Position numbers and translations under genes: made by a program
Source: Thermotogaceae bacterium
GTDB taxonomy: Bacteria > Thermotogota > Thermotogae > B21-G9 > HyVt-16
Length of the DNA stretch: 9,635 bases
Direction of reading: 5' to 3'
Assembly: GCA_011043375.1 (NCBI GenBank)
Contig: DQYP01000316.1
Location: 1 to 9,635, forward strand
The notes under the pieces: model-generated
Told to the model about the DNA's origin: nothing
Databases searched by the model: none
The model's input: the letters and a program-made list of their open reading frames with translations, nothing else
Shown: piece by piece, positions 1 through 6,982 of the stretch
Layout: each line of letters opens with the position of its first letter
How positions within the stretch are numbered: the stretch's first letter is position 1

Positions 1-897
1 AATCTCATTGGAAGGATGTTTTTTTATTATCTTCAGTTTCTCTGGTCTTATAGAAACACTTATTTTTTCACCGACTTTGACTTCAAAGTCTTTATAACAC
101 CAAATATCTTTCAATTCACTGGTTTCAAGAAGTACATAGTCCCCTTTTATGTTTTTCACGGTTCCTTTCAAGAAATTTGTTTCACCAATGAAATTTGCAA
201 CGAAGGAGTTTTTCGGGCTTTCATACACCTGTACCGGAGTTCCAACCTGTATTATCTTTCCCTCATTCATAACGGCGAGATGATCTGATATTGAGAGGGC
301 TTCATTTTGATCGTGAGTAACATATATGAAGGTTATTCCAACCTCATCATGTATGTTGTCTAATTCTATCAACATATGTTGACGAAGTTTAGCATCCAGA
401 GCAGCTAAGGGTTCATCAAGCAGGAGAACACTCGGTTCGTTTACGAGTGCACGTGCAATTGCTACACGTTGTTTTTGTCCTCCAGAGAGTTGTGAAGGTT
501 TTTTGTTTTCATGTCCGTTCAATCTCATCAGATCTATCATATCCATCACTTTCTTTCTTATTTCGGTTTCGTTCTTTTTCTTTATTCTCAGACTGAATGC
601 TATGTTGTCAAAAACCGTCATGTGAGGAAACAATGCGTAGTTTTGAAACACGGTGTTTACTTCTCTTTTATTAGGGGGAAGATGATTTATGATTTTTCCA
701 TTCAGTATGATTTTACCTTTCGTTGGTTCTTCAAGACCAGAGATCATTCTCAATATAGTGGTTTTACCACAACCAGAGGGGCCGAGCAATGAAAAAAACT
801 CCCCTTTTTCTATGGAGAGGTTCACATTATCAACTGCCACAAAATTTTCATCGAATACCTTTGTTATATCCTTCAATTCAATCGAAAATTCTCCCAA
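1..897 (-). CDS. potA: Spermidine/putrescine ABC transporter ATP-binding protein PotA (partial, C-terminal end missing)
   Basis: This is the cytoplasmic ATPase that powers a polyamine importer. The minus strand is open without a stop from 897 to the left edge, giving 299 residues. All ABC-ATPase motifs are visible: Walker A GPSGCGKT at about 39-46, Q-loop VFQNYALFPH with Gln85, signature LSGGQ at 137-141, Walker B ending LLLDEP at 158-163, and the switch histidine in VTHD (His195). The segment that follows (EGKIIQVGTPVQVYESP, then FVANFIGETNFLKGTV) is characteristic of PotA/MalK-like importers and leads into a TOBE domain ending with SIRPEK. PotA proteins are usually about 350-380 residues, so roughly 50-80 residues lie off the edge. 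The start is TTG at 897 because AGGGGG sits 8 nt upstream; the nearby ATG at 901 is in another frame and meets a stop after nine codons. It is transcribed divergently from the operon to the right. Polyamine specificity is inferred from sequence style; another osmolyte or sugar importer ATPase is less likely. The permease and binding-protein genes would be expected beyond the left edge. Confidence 0.88.
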   Translation of the reverse strand, partial: MGEFSIELKDITKVFDENFVAVDNVNLSIEKGEFFSLLGPSGCGKTTILRMISGLEEPTKGKIILNGKIINHLPPNKREVNTVFQNYALFPHMTVFDNIAFSLRIKKKNETEIRKKVMDMIDLMRLNGHENKKPSQLSGGQKQRVAIARALVNEPSVLLLDEPLAALDAKLRQHMLIELDNIHDEVGITFIYVTHDQNEALSISDHLAVMNEGKIIQVGTPVQVYESPKNSFVANFIGETNFLKGTVKNIKGDYVLLETSELKDIWCYKDFEVKVGEKISVSIRPEKLKIIKKHPSNEI

Positions 898-905
898 TAC
901 ATTTT

Positions 906-911
906 CCCCCT
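906..911 (-). promoter_or_regulatory. Ribosome binding site of potA, decides a TTG start
   Basis: AGGGGG on the minus strand lies 8 nt before the TTG at 897. It is the only good Shine-Dalgarno sequence near the beginning of the conserved ABC fold (FSIELKDITKVF), so it fixes the non-ATG start. Confidence 0.7.
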
Positions 912-961
912 GTGGTCTATAAAGGATTTAATTGGGGATCGAGTAATGAAATTTTATCATA

Positions 962-991
962 TTTATACACCAGAAGTCTCGAATTTATCAA
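962..991 (-). promoter_or_regulatory. Candidate sigma70-type promoter for potA
   Basis: On the minus strand a -35 box TTGATA (991-986) and a -10 box TATAAA (967-962) are separated by 18 bp. Each matches the consensus at five of six positions. The expected transcription start near 955 gives a leader of about 58 nt before the TTG at 897. This is a prediction from consensus only. Confidence 0.5.
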
Positions 992-1084
992 GGAAATGAA
1001 TGACAACATCTGTGGTAAAATAGCGTTGAAGATGAAAAAGTGTCGAATAGCTACGGTTATGTCCATCAAATTCTGCGTGTCCAC

Positions 1085-1108
1085 CTCGATTTAAGAACTA
1101 AATCGGAG
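1085..1108. repeat. Short inverted repeat in the divergent promoter region
   Basis: CGATTTA (1087-1093) and TAAATCG (1099-1105) form a perfect 7-bp palindrome with a 5-nt loop. Allowing one bulged G, the arms extend by CT/AG to nine pairs (1085-1108). It lies about 50 bp upstream of the rightward -10 box and about 95 bp upstream of the leftward -35 box. It could be an operator for a dimeric regulator. No T-run follows on either strand, so it does not look like a terminator. Confidence 0.4.
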
Positions 1109-1156
1109 TTCCCTAAACTTTCATTTTAAAAAAGATCAGCATAGAAAATCATATAC

Positions 1157-1165
1157 TGGTATAAT
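1157..1165 (+). promoter_or_regulatory. Extended -10 promoter for the rightward operon
   Basis: TGGTATAAT is a perfect TATAAT (1160-1165) preceded by the TGn extension. No clear -35 box is seen at the 16-18 bp spacing, as is common for extended -10 promoters. Transcription would start near 1172, so the leader before the GTG at 1186 would be only about 14 nt and would consist almost entirely of the ribosome binding site. Confidence 0.65.
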
Positions 1166-1171
1166 ACAGCA

Positions 1172-1180
1172 AGGAGGTGA
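1172..1180 (+). promoter_or_regulatory. Ribosome binding site of the aldo/keto reductase, decides the GTG start at 1186
   Basis: AGGAGGTGA is a near-perfect anti-16S match. A GTG at 1177 lies inside this site and so cannot be the real start; the next in-frame GTG at 1186 has an 8-nt spacing from GGAGG. Confidence 0.8.
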
Positions 1181-1185
1181 TTCAA

Positions 1186-2010
1186 GTGTTATTCAAGGAA
1201 CTTGGAAAAACTGGTAGACAAATCCCCGCATTGGGTCTTGGAACTTGGGGAATAGGTGGCTTCGAAACCCCTGATTATTCAAAGGACGAGGAATACGTTC
1301 AAATTCTGGAGAAAGCGATCGAAATGGGGTTCACTCACATAGATACGGCGGAGTACTATGCAGCTGGTCACACCGAGGAAATAGTTGGAAAGGCCATAAA
1401 AAAATTCAATCGCTCCGATCTTTTCATAGTTTCAAAAGTTTGGCCCAATCATTTGAGAGAAAGAGAATTGTTGAGTTCATTGGAAAACAGTCTTAGAAGA
1501 CTTCAAACTAACTATATAGATCTTTACTTGATACACTGGCCGAATCCCGACATACCCCTTGAGGAAACATTCACGGCAATGGCAAGAGCTGTTGACGAAG
1601 GGTTAATCAAGTATGTTGGAGTTTCAAATTTTGACAGGAAGCTTCTTGAAGAGGCTATCAGTAAATCTAAAGTTCCAATAGTGTGTGATCAGGTTCTTTA
1701 CAATGTGGAGGAGAGAGGCCCAGAAAAGGATGGACTTTTGAATTTTTGTCAAAAGGAAGGTATAACTTTGACCGCTTATTCTCCTCTGAATCGTGGTATT
1801 TTGAGTATGAGAGTCAAAAATGAGCTTGAAAAAATATCTAAAAAATATGGTGCCACTATATTCCAAATAATGCTCGCGTGGTTAATTTCAAAGAATAAAG
1901 TTGTCGCCATTCCAAAAGCTGGTAGGATTGAACATCTGCGTGAAAATTTAAAGGTACTCGATCTAAGACTCTCTGAGGAAGAAATACGATTAATAGATGA
2001 TCTAAAATGA
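1186..2010 (+). CDS. Aldo/keto reductase
   Basis: This is a 274-residue cytoplasmic NAD(P)H-dependent carbonyl reductase with the usual single TIM-barrel of the AKR superfamily. The N-terminus FKELGKTGRQIPALGLGTWG is typical. The catalytic tetrad is complete: Asp53 and Tyr58 in HIDTAEYY, Lys84 in IVSKVW and His117 in YLIHWPNP. The cofactor loop near the C-terminus reads AIPKAGRIEHLREN, with the Lys and Arg that usually grip the 2'-phosphate of NADPH. The length is full for bacterial AKRs of the 2,5-diketo-gluconate reductase or AKR5-like type. The physiological substrate cannot be told from sequence. It is the first gene of the rightward operon, directly behind an extended -10 promoter and a strong ribosome binding site, and ends 20 bp before thiI. 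Start chosen at GTG 1186, not GTG 1177, which overlaps the Shine-Dalgarno sequence. Confidence 0.9.
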   Translation: MLFKELGKTGRQIPALGLGTWGIGGFETPDYSKDEEYVQILEKAIEMGFTHIDTAEYYAAGHTEEIVGKAIKKFNRSDLFIVSKVWPNHLRERELLSSLENSLRRLQTNYIDLYLIHWPNPDIPLEETFTAMARAVDEGLIKYVGVSNFDRKLLEEAISKSKVPIVCDQVLYNVEERGPEKDGLLNFCQKEGITLTAYSPLNRGILSMRVKNELEKISKKYGATIFQIMLAWLISKNKVVAIPKAGRIEHLRENLKVLDLRLSEEEIRLIDDLK

Positions 2011-2017
2011 GAAGGTG
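2011..2017 (+). promoter_or_regulatory. Distant ribosome binding site before thiI
   Basis: GAAGGTG immediately follows the reductase stop codon and lies 13 nt before the GTG at 2031, which is longer than normal spacing. An in-frame TAA at 2022-2024 rules out an earlier start except a rare ATA at 2025. This suggests inefficient or coupled initiation of thiI. Confidence 0.4.
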
Positions 2018-2030
2018 GGTATAAATAAAG

Positions 2031-3122
2031 GTGTTAATAGTACGATACGGCGAAATAGCTTTAAAGCACAAAAACAGAAGAAGATTTGAAAAAAAATTAA
2101 CAAACGATATTTTGAATGTTCTCAAAAAAAATGGTTTCGAATCCAGGGTAAAACTCCTTTGGGGAAGAATTTTGGTGTACACATCCAATAAAGCACTCGA
2201 GATCGTAAAAAAGATTCCGGGGATAGTTTCAGTATCAGTAGCTGAGGAAATGGAGTACGAATGTGTGAAGCCCTTTCTCTTGAAAGAACTGAGAAAATAC
2301 GAGCCAGAGAGCTTCAGAGTTTCTACTCATAGGGTTGATAAAAGCTTTTCGAAGACTTCGATGGACATTGACAGAGAGATAGGAGCTTTTGTAGTTGAGA
2401 ACTTTGGTTGGAAGGTGGATTTAAAAGATCCAGATTTGATCGTTGGAATAGAGATAATCGATGGTAAAGCGTATGTTTTTTTTGAAAAAGTCAAGGGTAT
2501 AGGGGGATTACCTTCGGGCTCCCAGGGAAGATTAATTGCATTGGTGAGTAGCGGAATAGATTCTCCAGTTGCAACCTTTATGATGCTAAAAAGGGGTGTT
2601 GATGTAATAGTAATGCATTTCTATCAAACACTTAGGGAGAAAAAATTGGTCGAAGAAATCGTGCGGATTTTGAACGAGTACTCGGTTAAAGATTTAGAAC
2701 TCATCAGCATAGATCATCATGAAAGTATGAATCCTATAGTTTCAGCGTTGGATGAGATTAAAAGAGTTGAATGGACTTGTTTGATTTGCAAAGTCAATAT
2801 GTTAAAAACGGCAGAAAAAATAGCAAAAGAGAAAGGGGCACTCGGTATAATCATGGGAGATTCGCTTGGACAGGTTGCTTCACAAACTTTGACAAATTTA
2901 TATATTGAGAGTTCTGTCGTTGATATACCGATATATAGGCCTTTGATAGGTCTCGATAAAGAGGAGATCATCGAAGTGGCCAAGAAAATAGGTACCTTCA
3001 ATGTGTTCATGAAAAATCCAAATGCTATGTGTGCTTTCAGGCCCAACAGAGTGGTGACTCAAGGAAAGTTAGAAGAATTCAAAAGAATAATGAAAAAGTT
3101 AGAGGAAAAGAAAATTTTTTAG
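2031..3122 (+). CDS. thiI: tRNA 4-thiouridine sulfurtransferase ThiI, short form without rhodanese domain
   Basis: ThiI adenylates and thiolates U8 of tRNA to 4-thiouridine; in some bacteria it also helps thiamine thiazole synthesis. The protein has 363 residues. The N-terminal ferredoxin-like part begins IVRYGEIALKHKNRRRFE, followed by a THUMP region (about 60-155) and then the PP-loop adenylation domain, with the ATP motif SSGIDS at 173-178. Downstream are MGDSLGQVASQTLTNL (275-290) and IPIYRPLIGLDKEEII (299-314), both hallmarks of the family. Cys334 in PNAMCAFRP is placed like the conserved catalytic Cys of the PP-loop domain (Cys344 in E. coli). A CxxC pair, Cys250/Cys253, precedes KVNMLKTAEKIA. 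The protein ends where E. coli ThiI would continue into rhodanese, so it belongs to the short class that takes sulfur from a cysteine desulfurase partner. The usual SGG of the PP-loop is SSG here. It starts with GTG and lies between two metabolic genes. Confidence 0.93.
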   Translation: MLIVRYGEIALKHKNRRRFEKKLTNDILNVLKKNGFESRVKLLWGRILVYTSNKALEIVKKIPGIVSVSVAEEMEYECVKPFLLKELRKYEPESFRVSTHRVDKSFSKTSMDIDREIGAFVVENFGWKVDLKDPDLIVGIEIIDGKAYVFFEKVKGIGGLPSGSQGRLIALVSSGIDSPVATFMMLKRGVDVIVMHFYQTLREKKLVEEIVRILNEYSVKDLELISIDHHESMNPIVSALDEIKRVEWTCLICKVNMLKTAEKIAKEKGALGIIMGDSLGQVASQTLTNLYIESSVVDIPIYRPLIGLDKEEIIEVAKKIGTFNVFMKNPNAMCAFRPNRVVTQGKLEEFKRIMKKLEEKKIF

Positions 3123-3136
3123 AGAAGGTGATTTGG

Positions 3137-4525
3137 ATGAAAATAAGTTTCACCGATACAACTCTTAGGGATGCACATCAATCTTTACTTGCAACCCGTA
3201 TGAAGACGGAAGATATGATTGATGCTTTGGAATATATAGATGAAGTCGGATATCATGCAATAGAGATGTGGGGAGGAGCAACTTTCGATGTGTGCGTGAG
3301 ATTTTTAAACGAGGATCCTTGGAATAGGATCAGGGAAATTAAAAAAAGGGTCAAGAATGTGAAATTGCAGATGCTTTTACGGGGACAGAATCTTGTGGGA
3401 TACAGGCATTATGCAGATGATACTGTTGAGCTATTTGTCAAAAAAGCAGTAGAAAATGGGATAGAAATAATACGTGTGTTTGATGCACTGAATGATATCA
3501 GAAATCTTCGAAAATCCATAGAGGTGGCGAAGAGAGAAGGTGCTCATGTACAAGGTGCCATATCTTATACGGAGAGTCCTGTTCATACGATAGACTATTA
3601 CGTCAACTTCGCGGAGAAATTGATAGAACTTGATGTGGATTCATTGTGTGTGAAAGACATGGCTGGTTTATTGCACCCCAGGAAATCCTACAAACTCATA
3701 AAGGAATTGAAGAAACGTTTCGCTGTACCCATTGAACTTCATTCACATTGCACCACGGGACTTGCAGAATCAACTTACTTTGCAGCCATGGAAGCTGGGG
3801 TGGATATTTTGGATGTTGCTATAAGTCCATTGTCCGGCGGGACCTCGCAACCTGCGGTTGAATCCATGGCTTATATATCAGATTCAAGACTAAACAAGGA
3901 GGCCTTAAATTGGCTTTCAAAGTATTTCTCAGAGGTAAGAAAGAAATATTCAGAGCATGATGTAAAGATGATGCACATAGATGCAAGGGTTTTATTCTCA
4001 CAGGTTCCGGGAGGAATGTACTCGAATTTGGTGAGACAACTAAAGGAGCAAAAAATGTTGGATAAACTCCAGCAGGTTTTAGAGGAAATACCAAAGGTGA
4101 GAAAAGATCTCGGTTATCCTCCACTCGTAACTCCAACAAGTCAAATAGTTGGAGTTCAAGCAGTTTTGAATGTTATGATGGGTGAGAGATATGCAAGGAT
4201 CAGCAACGAAGTAAAAAATTATGTTAAGGGATTGTATGGTAAACCCCCTGCACCAATAGATTCTGAGCTTACAGAGAAAATCCTCGGCGATGAAAAACCG
4301 ATAGATTGTAGACCAGCCGATATAATTGAACCGGAAATCGAAAAGGCTAAAAAAGAAATAGGAGTCCTTGCCTCGACTGATGAGGAACTTTTGATATATG
4401 TGATACTTGGAGAAGTCGGAAGAAGATATCTTGAGGAGAAATATAAAGAGAAGATAGGAGTGGATTTTGACTTATTGAAGCAGTTGCAACTATCGGATCA
4501 AGAATACCCGGTCTATCCTATTTGA
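3137..4525 (+). CDS. oadA: Carboxyltransferase subunit: oxaloacetate decarboxylase alpha / pyruvate carboxylase subunit B, lacking the biotin domain
   Basis: This 462-residue protein carries the carboxyltransferase TIM barrel that moves CO2 between oxaloacetate/pyruvate and biotin on a carrier protein. Visible hallmarks are FTDTTLRDAHQSLLATR (5-21), LRGQNLVGYRHY (81-92), RVFDALND (113-120), the likely active-site Lys173 in VKDMAGLL, and metal-binding His202/His204 in LHSHCTTG. The conserved C-terminal helical part contains VTPTSQIVGVQAVLNVMMGERY (331-352). Full OadA/PycB proteins are near 600 residues and end in a biotinyl domain with an AMKM motif. That domain is absent, so a separate biotin carrier is implied. 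Start is ATG 3137 with AAGGTGA just upstream (3125-3131), 14 bp after thiI; a longer reading back to 3029 would only overlap the thiI coding region. No beta or gamma decarboxylase subunit is visible in the window, so the exact enzyme (decarboxylase, pyruvate carboxylase or transcarboxylase) stays open. Confidence 0.87.
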   Translation: MKISFTDTTLRDAHQSLLATRMKTEDMIDALEYIDEVGYHAIEMWGGATFDVCVRFLNEDPWNRIREIKKRVKNVKLQMLLRGQNLVGYRHYADDTVELFVKKAVENGIEIIRVFDALNDIRNLRKSIEVAKREGAHVQGAISYTESPVHTIDYYVNFAEKLIELDVDSLCVKDMAGLLHPRKSYKLIKELKKRFAVPIELHSHCTTGLAESTYFAAMEAGVDILDVAISPLSGGTSQPAVESMAYISDSRLNKEALNWLSKYFSEVRKKYSEHDVKMMHIDARVLFSQVPGGMYSNLVRQLKEQKMLDKLQQVLEEIPKVRKDLGYPPLVTPTSQIVGVQAVLNVMMGERYARISNEVKNYVKGLYGKPPAPIDSELTEKILGDEKPIDCRPADIIEPEIEKAKKEIGVLASTDEELLIYVILGEVGRRYLEEKYKEKIGVDFDLLKQLQLSDQEYPVYPI

Positions 4526-4550
4526 CTTTCGTTAAAAGGGTGAGTATTCA

Positions 4551-6674
4551 TTGAAAATCAAAACGATTTTTTTCATGACTTTGTTTGTTAGCATTTTGGT
4601 AACCTTTATTTTTTGGGTACTTTTCCTGGATATAAGATTGGGAATCAATGAGTTTGAAAAAGCCCTATCATCGTTGCTGATGATGTTCATAATGAGTATT
4701 TTGACGGTGTTTCTAATCACTCCTGGCGAAAAATTTTTTACCCTTAGTTTGTGGATGTTAATTTACGGCTTATTTTTAGATGTACTTGGTGAATTCACAG
4801 TTTACAACTTTTTTGTGGAGCTTGCAAAGTATACTTTCATAGTCTCGGGTTCCCTCTTTTTCACAATTTCGATTCTCGAACTTATAAAAGCGAATAAGCA
4901 GTATTCATTGTTGAGCAATATGCTCGATCGAATCAACGATGCGGTGTTCGTGTGGGACAAAAATGGGAAACTCCTATTGATGAACGAATCAGCTCATAGG
5001 TTGGTTGGATATTCATTCGATGAATTAAAAGGTAAAGGGGCCGATACCATAGTTTCTGAAGATGAAAAAGAGTATACAAAAAGGACACTGGAATTTATAC
5101 AGTCTCATTCTCCAGACTTCATACCGATGTACGAAAAAAAGTTAGTCGATAAAGAGGGGAAACTGATATTCGTCGAGGAAAGCGTCAGTACGATAAAAGA
5201 TGAGAAGGGGAATGTCTTGTACATTATAGAAACGGCGAGAGATATATCCGATAGAAAAAAATTAGAGGAGCTATTAACAAAAGAAAGAGAAAAGTTCTAC
5301 AAATACTTCGATCTTGCGCAGGTCATCATGGTGATCTTGAACAAGGAAGGAAAGATTGAACTGATAAATCAAAAAGGTTGTGAAGTCCTTGGATATTCAA
5401 AGAGGGAATTGATCGGTAAAGACTGGTTTGATTTCATACCTGAACACCAAAAAGATGAGGTGAAAAAAGTCTTTGAATCAATAATCAACGGACAGATAGA
5501 ATCCTTTGAAAAATTCGAAAATTTCATTTTGAACCCCCGTGGAGAATATAGATTGATAAGTTGGAGAAACACGTATATAAAAGATGATAACAATGAGATA
5601 GTTTTTGTTCTGAGTTCTGGAATGGATATAACTGAGAGCAGAAAAAAACATATCTACACTCAAAGGATGAAAGAGGTCTATGAACTACTTTTTGATATAA
5701 CAACCTTGGTTCTCAATGTGGGATGGAATGAAGAATACTATCAAACTCTTTTGGAAAGGTTGCTGAAAATAGTACCAGAAGCCCAGGCGGGTAGTTGCTT
5801 GATAAGAAAAAACGGTGATTTCAAATTTGTTGCGGCGGTGGGATATGACCTTAAAAAGTTAGAGAATTTCTCCATACCGGAGAAGATAGTGAAGATCTAT
5901 TCTGAGGAAGTGGAAGTAATAAGAGGTAAGATGTTGTATGAATTGGATAGAAAAGAAAATATGGAAAAGCTCAGTAAACTCCTGAGAAAAATGAGTGGTA
6001 GAACCCTGAAGGCGGTTCTCGTTATACCTCTTTATCTTGGGAACTATCTGATGGGAGCAATATATCTTGATAACTTTGAATCTGAAAGTGCCTTTGTTCA
6101 GAGCATAGAAATTGCATCCATTGTTTCTAATTATCTCCAGATGATCCTCTGGAAACAGAGAACGGATGAAAGGTTGAGACATCTTGCGACTCACGATATG
6201 TTGACCAATACTTTGAACAGAGCTGCATTCATGGAAATGGCAGAGAAAATAATGAAGCTTTCCAAACGGAATGATAGGAAGTTCGCAATAATTTACATAG
6301 ACTTGGACGATTTCAAGGAGGTCAATGATTCATATGGGCACGAATTTGGAGATGAGTTTTTGAGCGGATTTTGTAGAAAGATCCAAAGTTTCATTCGTGA
6401 GAGCGATTTGTTTGCAAGGTTCGGGGGCGATGAATTTGTCTTACTGTTGCCAGAAACAGATGAAAAAGGTGCACGGCTGTTTCTTGAAAGGTTTAGAAAA
6501 ACCTTGACTCGAGAATTTGAATTAAAAGGTGAGAAAATTGAATATAGATTCAGTGCAGGCATTGCCATTTTTCCAGATGATGGTGAGGATGATTTAGAAA
6601 AGCTGATAAACATCGCCGATAAGAGAATGTATGAAGATAAAAGAGAAAGAAAACTGAGGAGGAGGAAACCATGA
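4551..6674 (+). CDS. Membrane-anchored PAS-PAS-GAF-GGDEF diguanylate cyclase
   Basis: This 707-residue sensor probably makes cyclic di-GMP from two GTP. The N-terminus has about four hydrophobic segments (near residues 5-27, 38-57, 62-79 and 92-112) with short loops, so there is little extracellular domain. Then come PAS 1 (about 121-235, ending TARDISDRKKLEE), PAS 2 (about 245-365, ending SGMDITESRKK), a GAF-like domain (about 375-535, with LVIPLYLGNYLMGAIYLDN) and a C-terminal GGDEF domain (540-700). The cyclase domain is intact: DLDDFKEVND (584-593), YGHEFGD, and FGGDEF with GGDEF at 625-629. An inhibitory I-site RESD (616-619) sits exactly five residues before GGDEF, predicting product feedback. 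No EAL or HD-GYP domain follows. The start is TTG 4551 with AAGGGTGA about 8-10 nt upstream. Its stop overlaps the next start (ATGA), so the two are translationally coupled. The signals sensed are unknown; I see no heme- or flavin-ligand signature I would trust. Confidence 0.92.
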   Translation: MKIKTIFFMTLFVSILVTFIFWVLFLDIRLGINEFEKALSSLLMMFIMSILTVFLITPGEKFFTLSLWMLIYGLFLDVLGEFTVYNFFVELAKYTFIVSGSLFFTISILELIKANKQYSLLSNMLDRINDAVFVWDKNGKLLLMNESAHRLVGYSFDELKGKGADTIVSEDEKEYTKRTLEFIQSHSPDFIPMYEKKLVDKEGKLIFVEESVSTIKDEKGNVLYIIETARDISDRKKLEELLTKEREKFYKYFDLAQVIMVILNKEGKIELINQKGCEVLGYSKRELIGKDWFDFIPEHQKDEVKKVFESIINGQIESFEKFENFILNPRGEYRLISWRNTYIKDDNNEIVFVLSSGMDITESRKKHIYTQRMKEVYELLFDITTLVLNVGWNEEYYQTLLERLLKIVPEAQAGSCLIRKNGDFKFVAAVGYDLKKLENFSIPEKIVKIYSEEVEVIRGKMLYELDRKENMEKLSKLLRKMSGRTLKAVLVIPLYLGNYLMGAIYLDNFESESAFVQSIEIASIVSNYLQMILWKQRTDERLRHLATHDMLTNTLNRAAFMEMAEKIMKLSKRNDRKFAIIYIDLDDFKEVNDSYGHEFGDEFLSGFCRKIQSFIRESDLFARFGGDEFVLLLPETDEKGARLFLERFRKTLTREFELKGEKIEYRFSAGIAIFPDDGEDDLEKLINIADKRMYEDKRERKLRRRKP
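6657..6665 (+). promoter_or_regulatory. Strong ribosome binding site for the DUF1844-like gene, inside the cyclase coding region
   Basis: AGGAGGAGG, encoding part of the basic C-terminus KLRRRKP of the cyclase, lies 5 nt before the ATG at 6671. It supports that start over the internal Met codon at 6704 and indicates strong independent initiation in addition to stop-start coupling. Confidence 0.7.
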
Positions 6675-6982
6675 GAGATACTGACAAAAACGGTGAAAAT
6701 AAAATGCCGAAACTGAGTACAAAGGATTTGATACTGGTATTCTTTGAAACCTTGAGTGCGAGGTGTTGGGCAAGATTGGGACTCACCGTGGACGAATATG
6801 GTGAGATGAAACAGGATTTAAATGAAGCTCGAATAGCGATAGATGTCCTTGACAAAATAGTTGAGGGATTGGAAGGAAAAATAGAGGAAGAATTGATCAA
6901 GGAAATGCGTGGAGTAATTTCAAATCTGAAATTGAACTATGTTAATCAATACGAAAAAAACAAAAAAAGAAGTGAAAATTGA
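6671..6982 (+). CDS. DUF1844-like small protein
   Basis: This is a 103-residue protein with no signal peptide or membrane segment. Its core, KDLILVFFETLSARCWARLGL (about 18-38) and then a helix with DLNEARIAIDVLDKIVEGLEGKIEEELIKEMRGVISNLKLNYVNQY (about 49-94), matches the layout of the DUF1844 family as I remember it: a hydrophobic N-terminal helix ending in LG, the AxxxID(v/l)L helix, a hinge, then an LxxLRxxYV-like helix. The hinge usually reads KTKGNL and is EGLEGKI here, so the match is by pattern and not exact. The function of the family is unknown. The C-terminus is Lys/Asn-rich (QYEKNKKRSEN), with two A7 runs in the DNA. The gene overlaps the cyclase stop by 4 nt and the next gene by 1 nt, so its product should be made in step with both. 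Confidence 0.72.
   Translation: MRDTDKNGENKMPKLSTKDLILVFFETLSARCWARLGLTVDEYGEMKQDLNEARIAIDVLDKIVEGLEGKIEEELIKEMRGVISNLKLNYVNQYEKNKKRSEN

Larger units (their letters stand above)
898..1185. other. Divergent intergenic regulatory region
   Basis: This 288-bp gap separates the leftward potA gene from the rightward operon. It holds one candidate promoter in each direction, the two ribosome binding sites, and an inverted repeat at 1085-1108. A 20-codon open frame (1032-1094, plus strand) lies within it but has little support as a gene. I see no tRNA, riboswitch-like fold or intrinsic terminator here. Confidence 0.6.

Noticed and set aside
1032..1094. 20-codon open frame (MKKCRIATVM...) with a weak TGGTAAAAT upstream, ending inside the inverted repeat; a possible leader peptide.
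   Set aside because: There is no real Shine-Dalgarno, no -35 box, no attenuator-like terminator after it, and no run of a regulatory amino acid. The downstream promoter at 1157 would bypass it.
16..1094. Plus-strand open frames across the potA region (at 16-288, 511-792, 689-922 and 789-1094).
   Set aside because: They are antisense shadows of the strongly conserved ABC ATPase on the minus strand, with no family resemblance of their own.
1085..1108. Inverted repeat read as an intrinsic terminator.
   Set aside because: The stem is short and AT-rich, and no T-run follows on either strand.
3029..3136. Longer N-terminus for the carboxyltransferase (36 more codons).
   Set aside because: The extra part overlaps the well-conserved end of thiI in another frame. 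ATG 3137 has a good ribosome binding site, and the family motif FTDTTLRDAHQS starts four residues later.
4468..4500. TTGACT within the end of the carboxyltransferase gene as an internal promoter for the cyclase.
   Set aside because: No acceptable -10 box follows at 16-18 bp.
6550..6900. 116-codon minus-strand frame across the junction of the cyclase and DUF1844-like genes, and similar minus-strand frames under the other operon genes.
   Set aside because: They lie opposite clearly coding sequence, have Ser/Phe/Leu-rich shadow composition, and lack ribosome binding sites.
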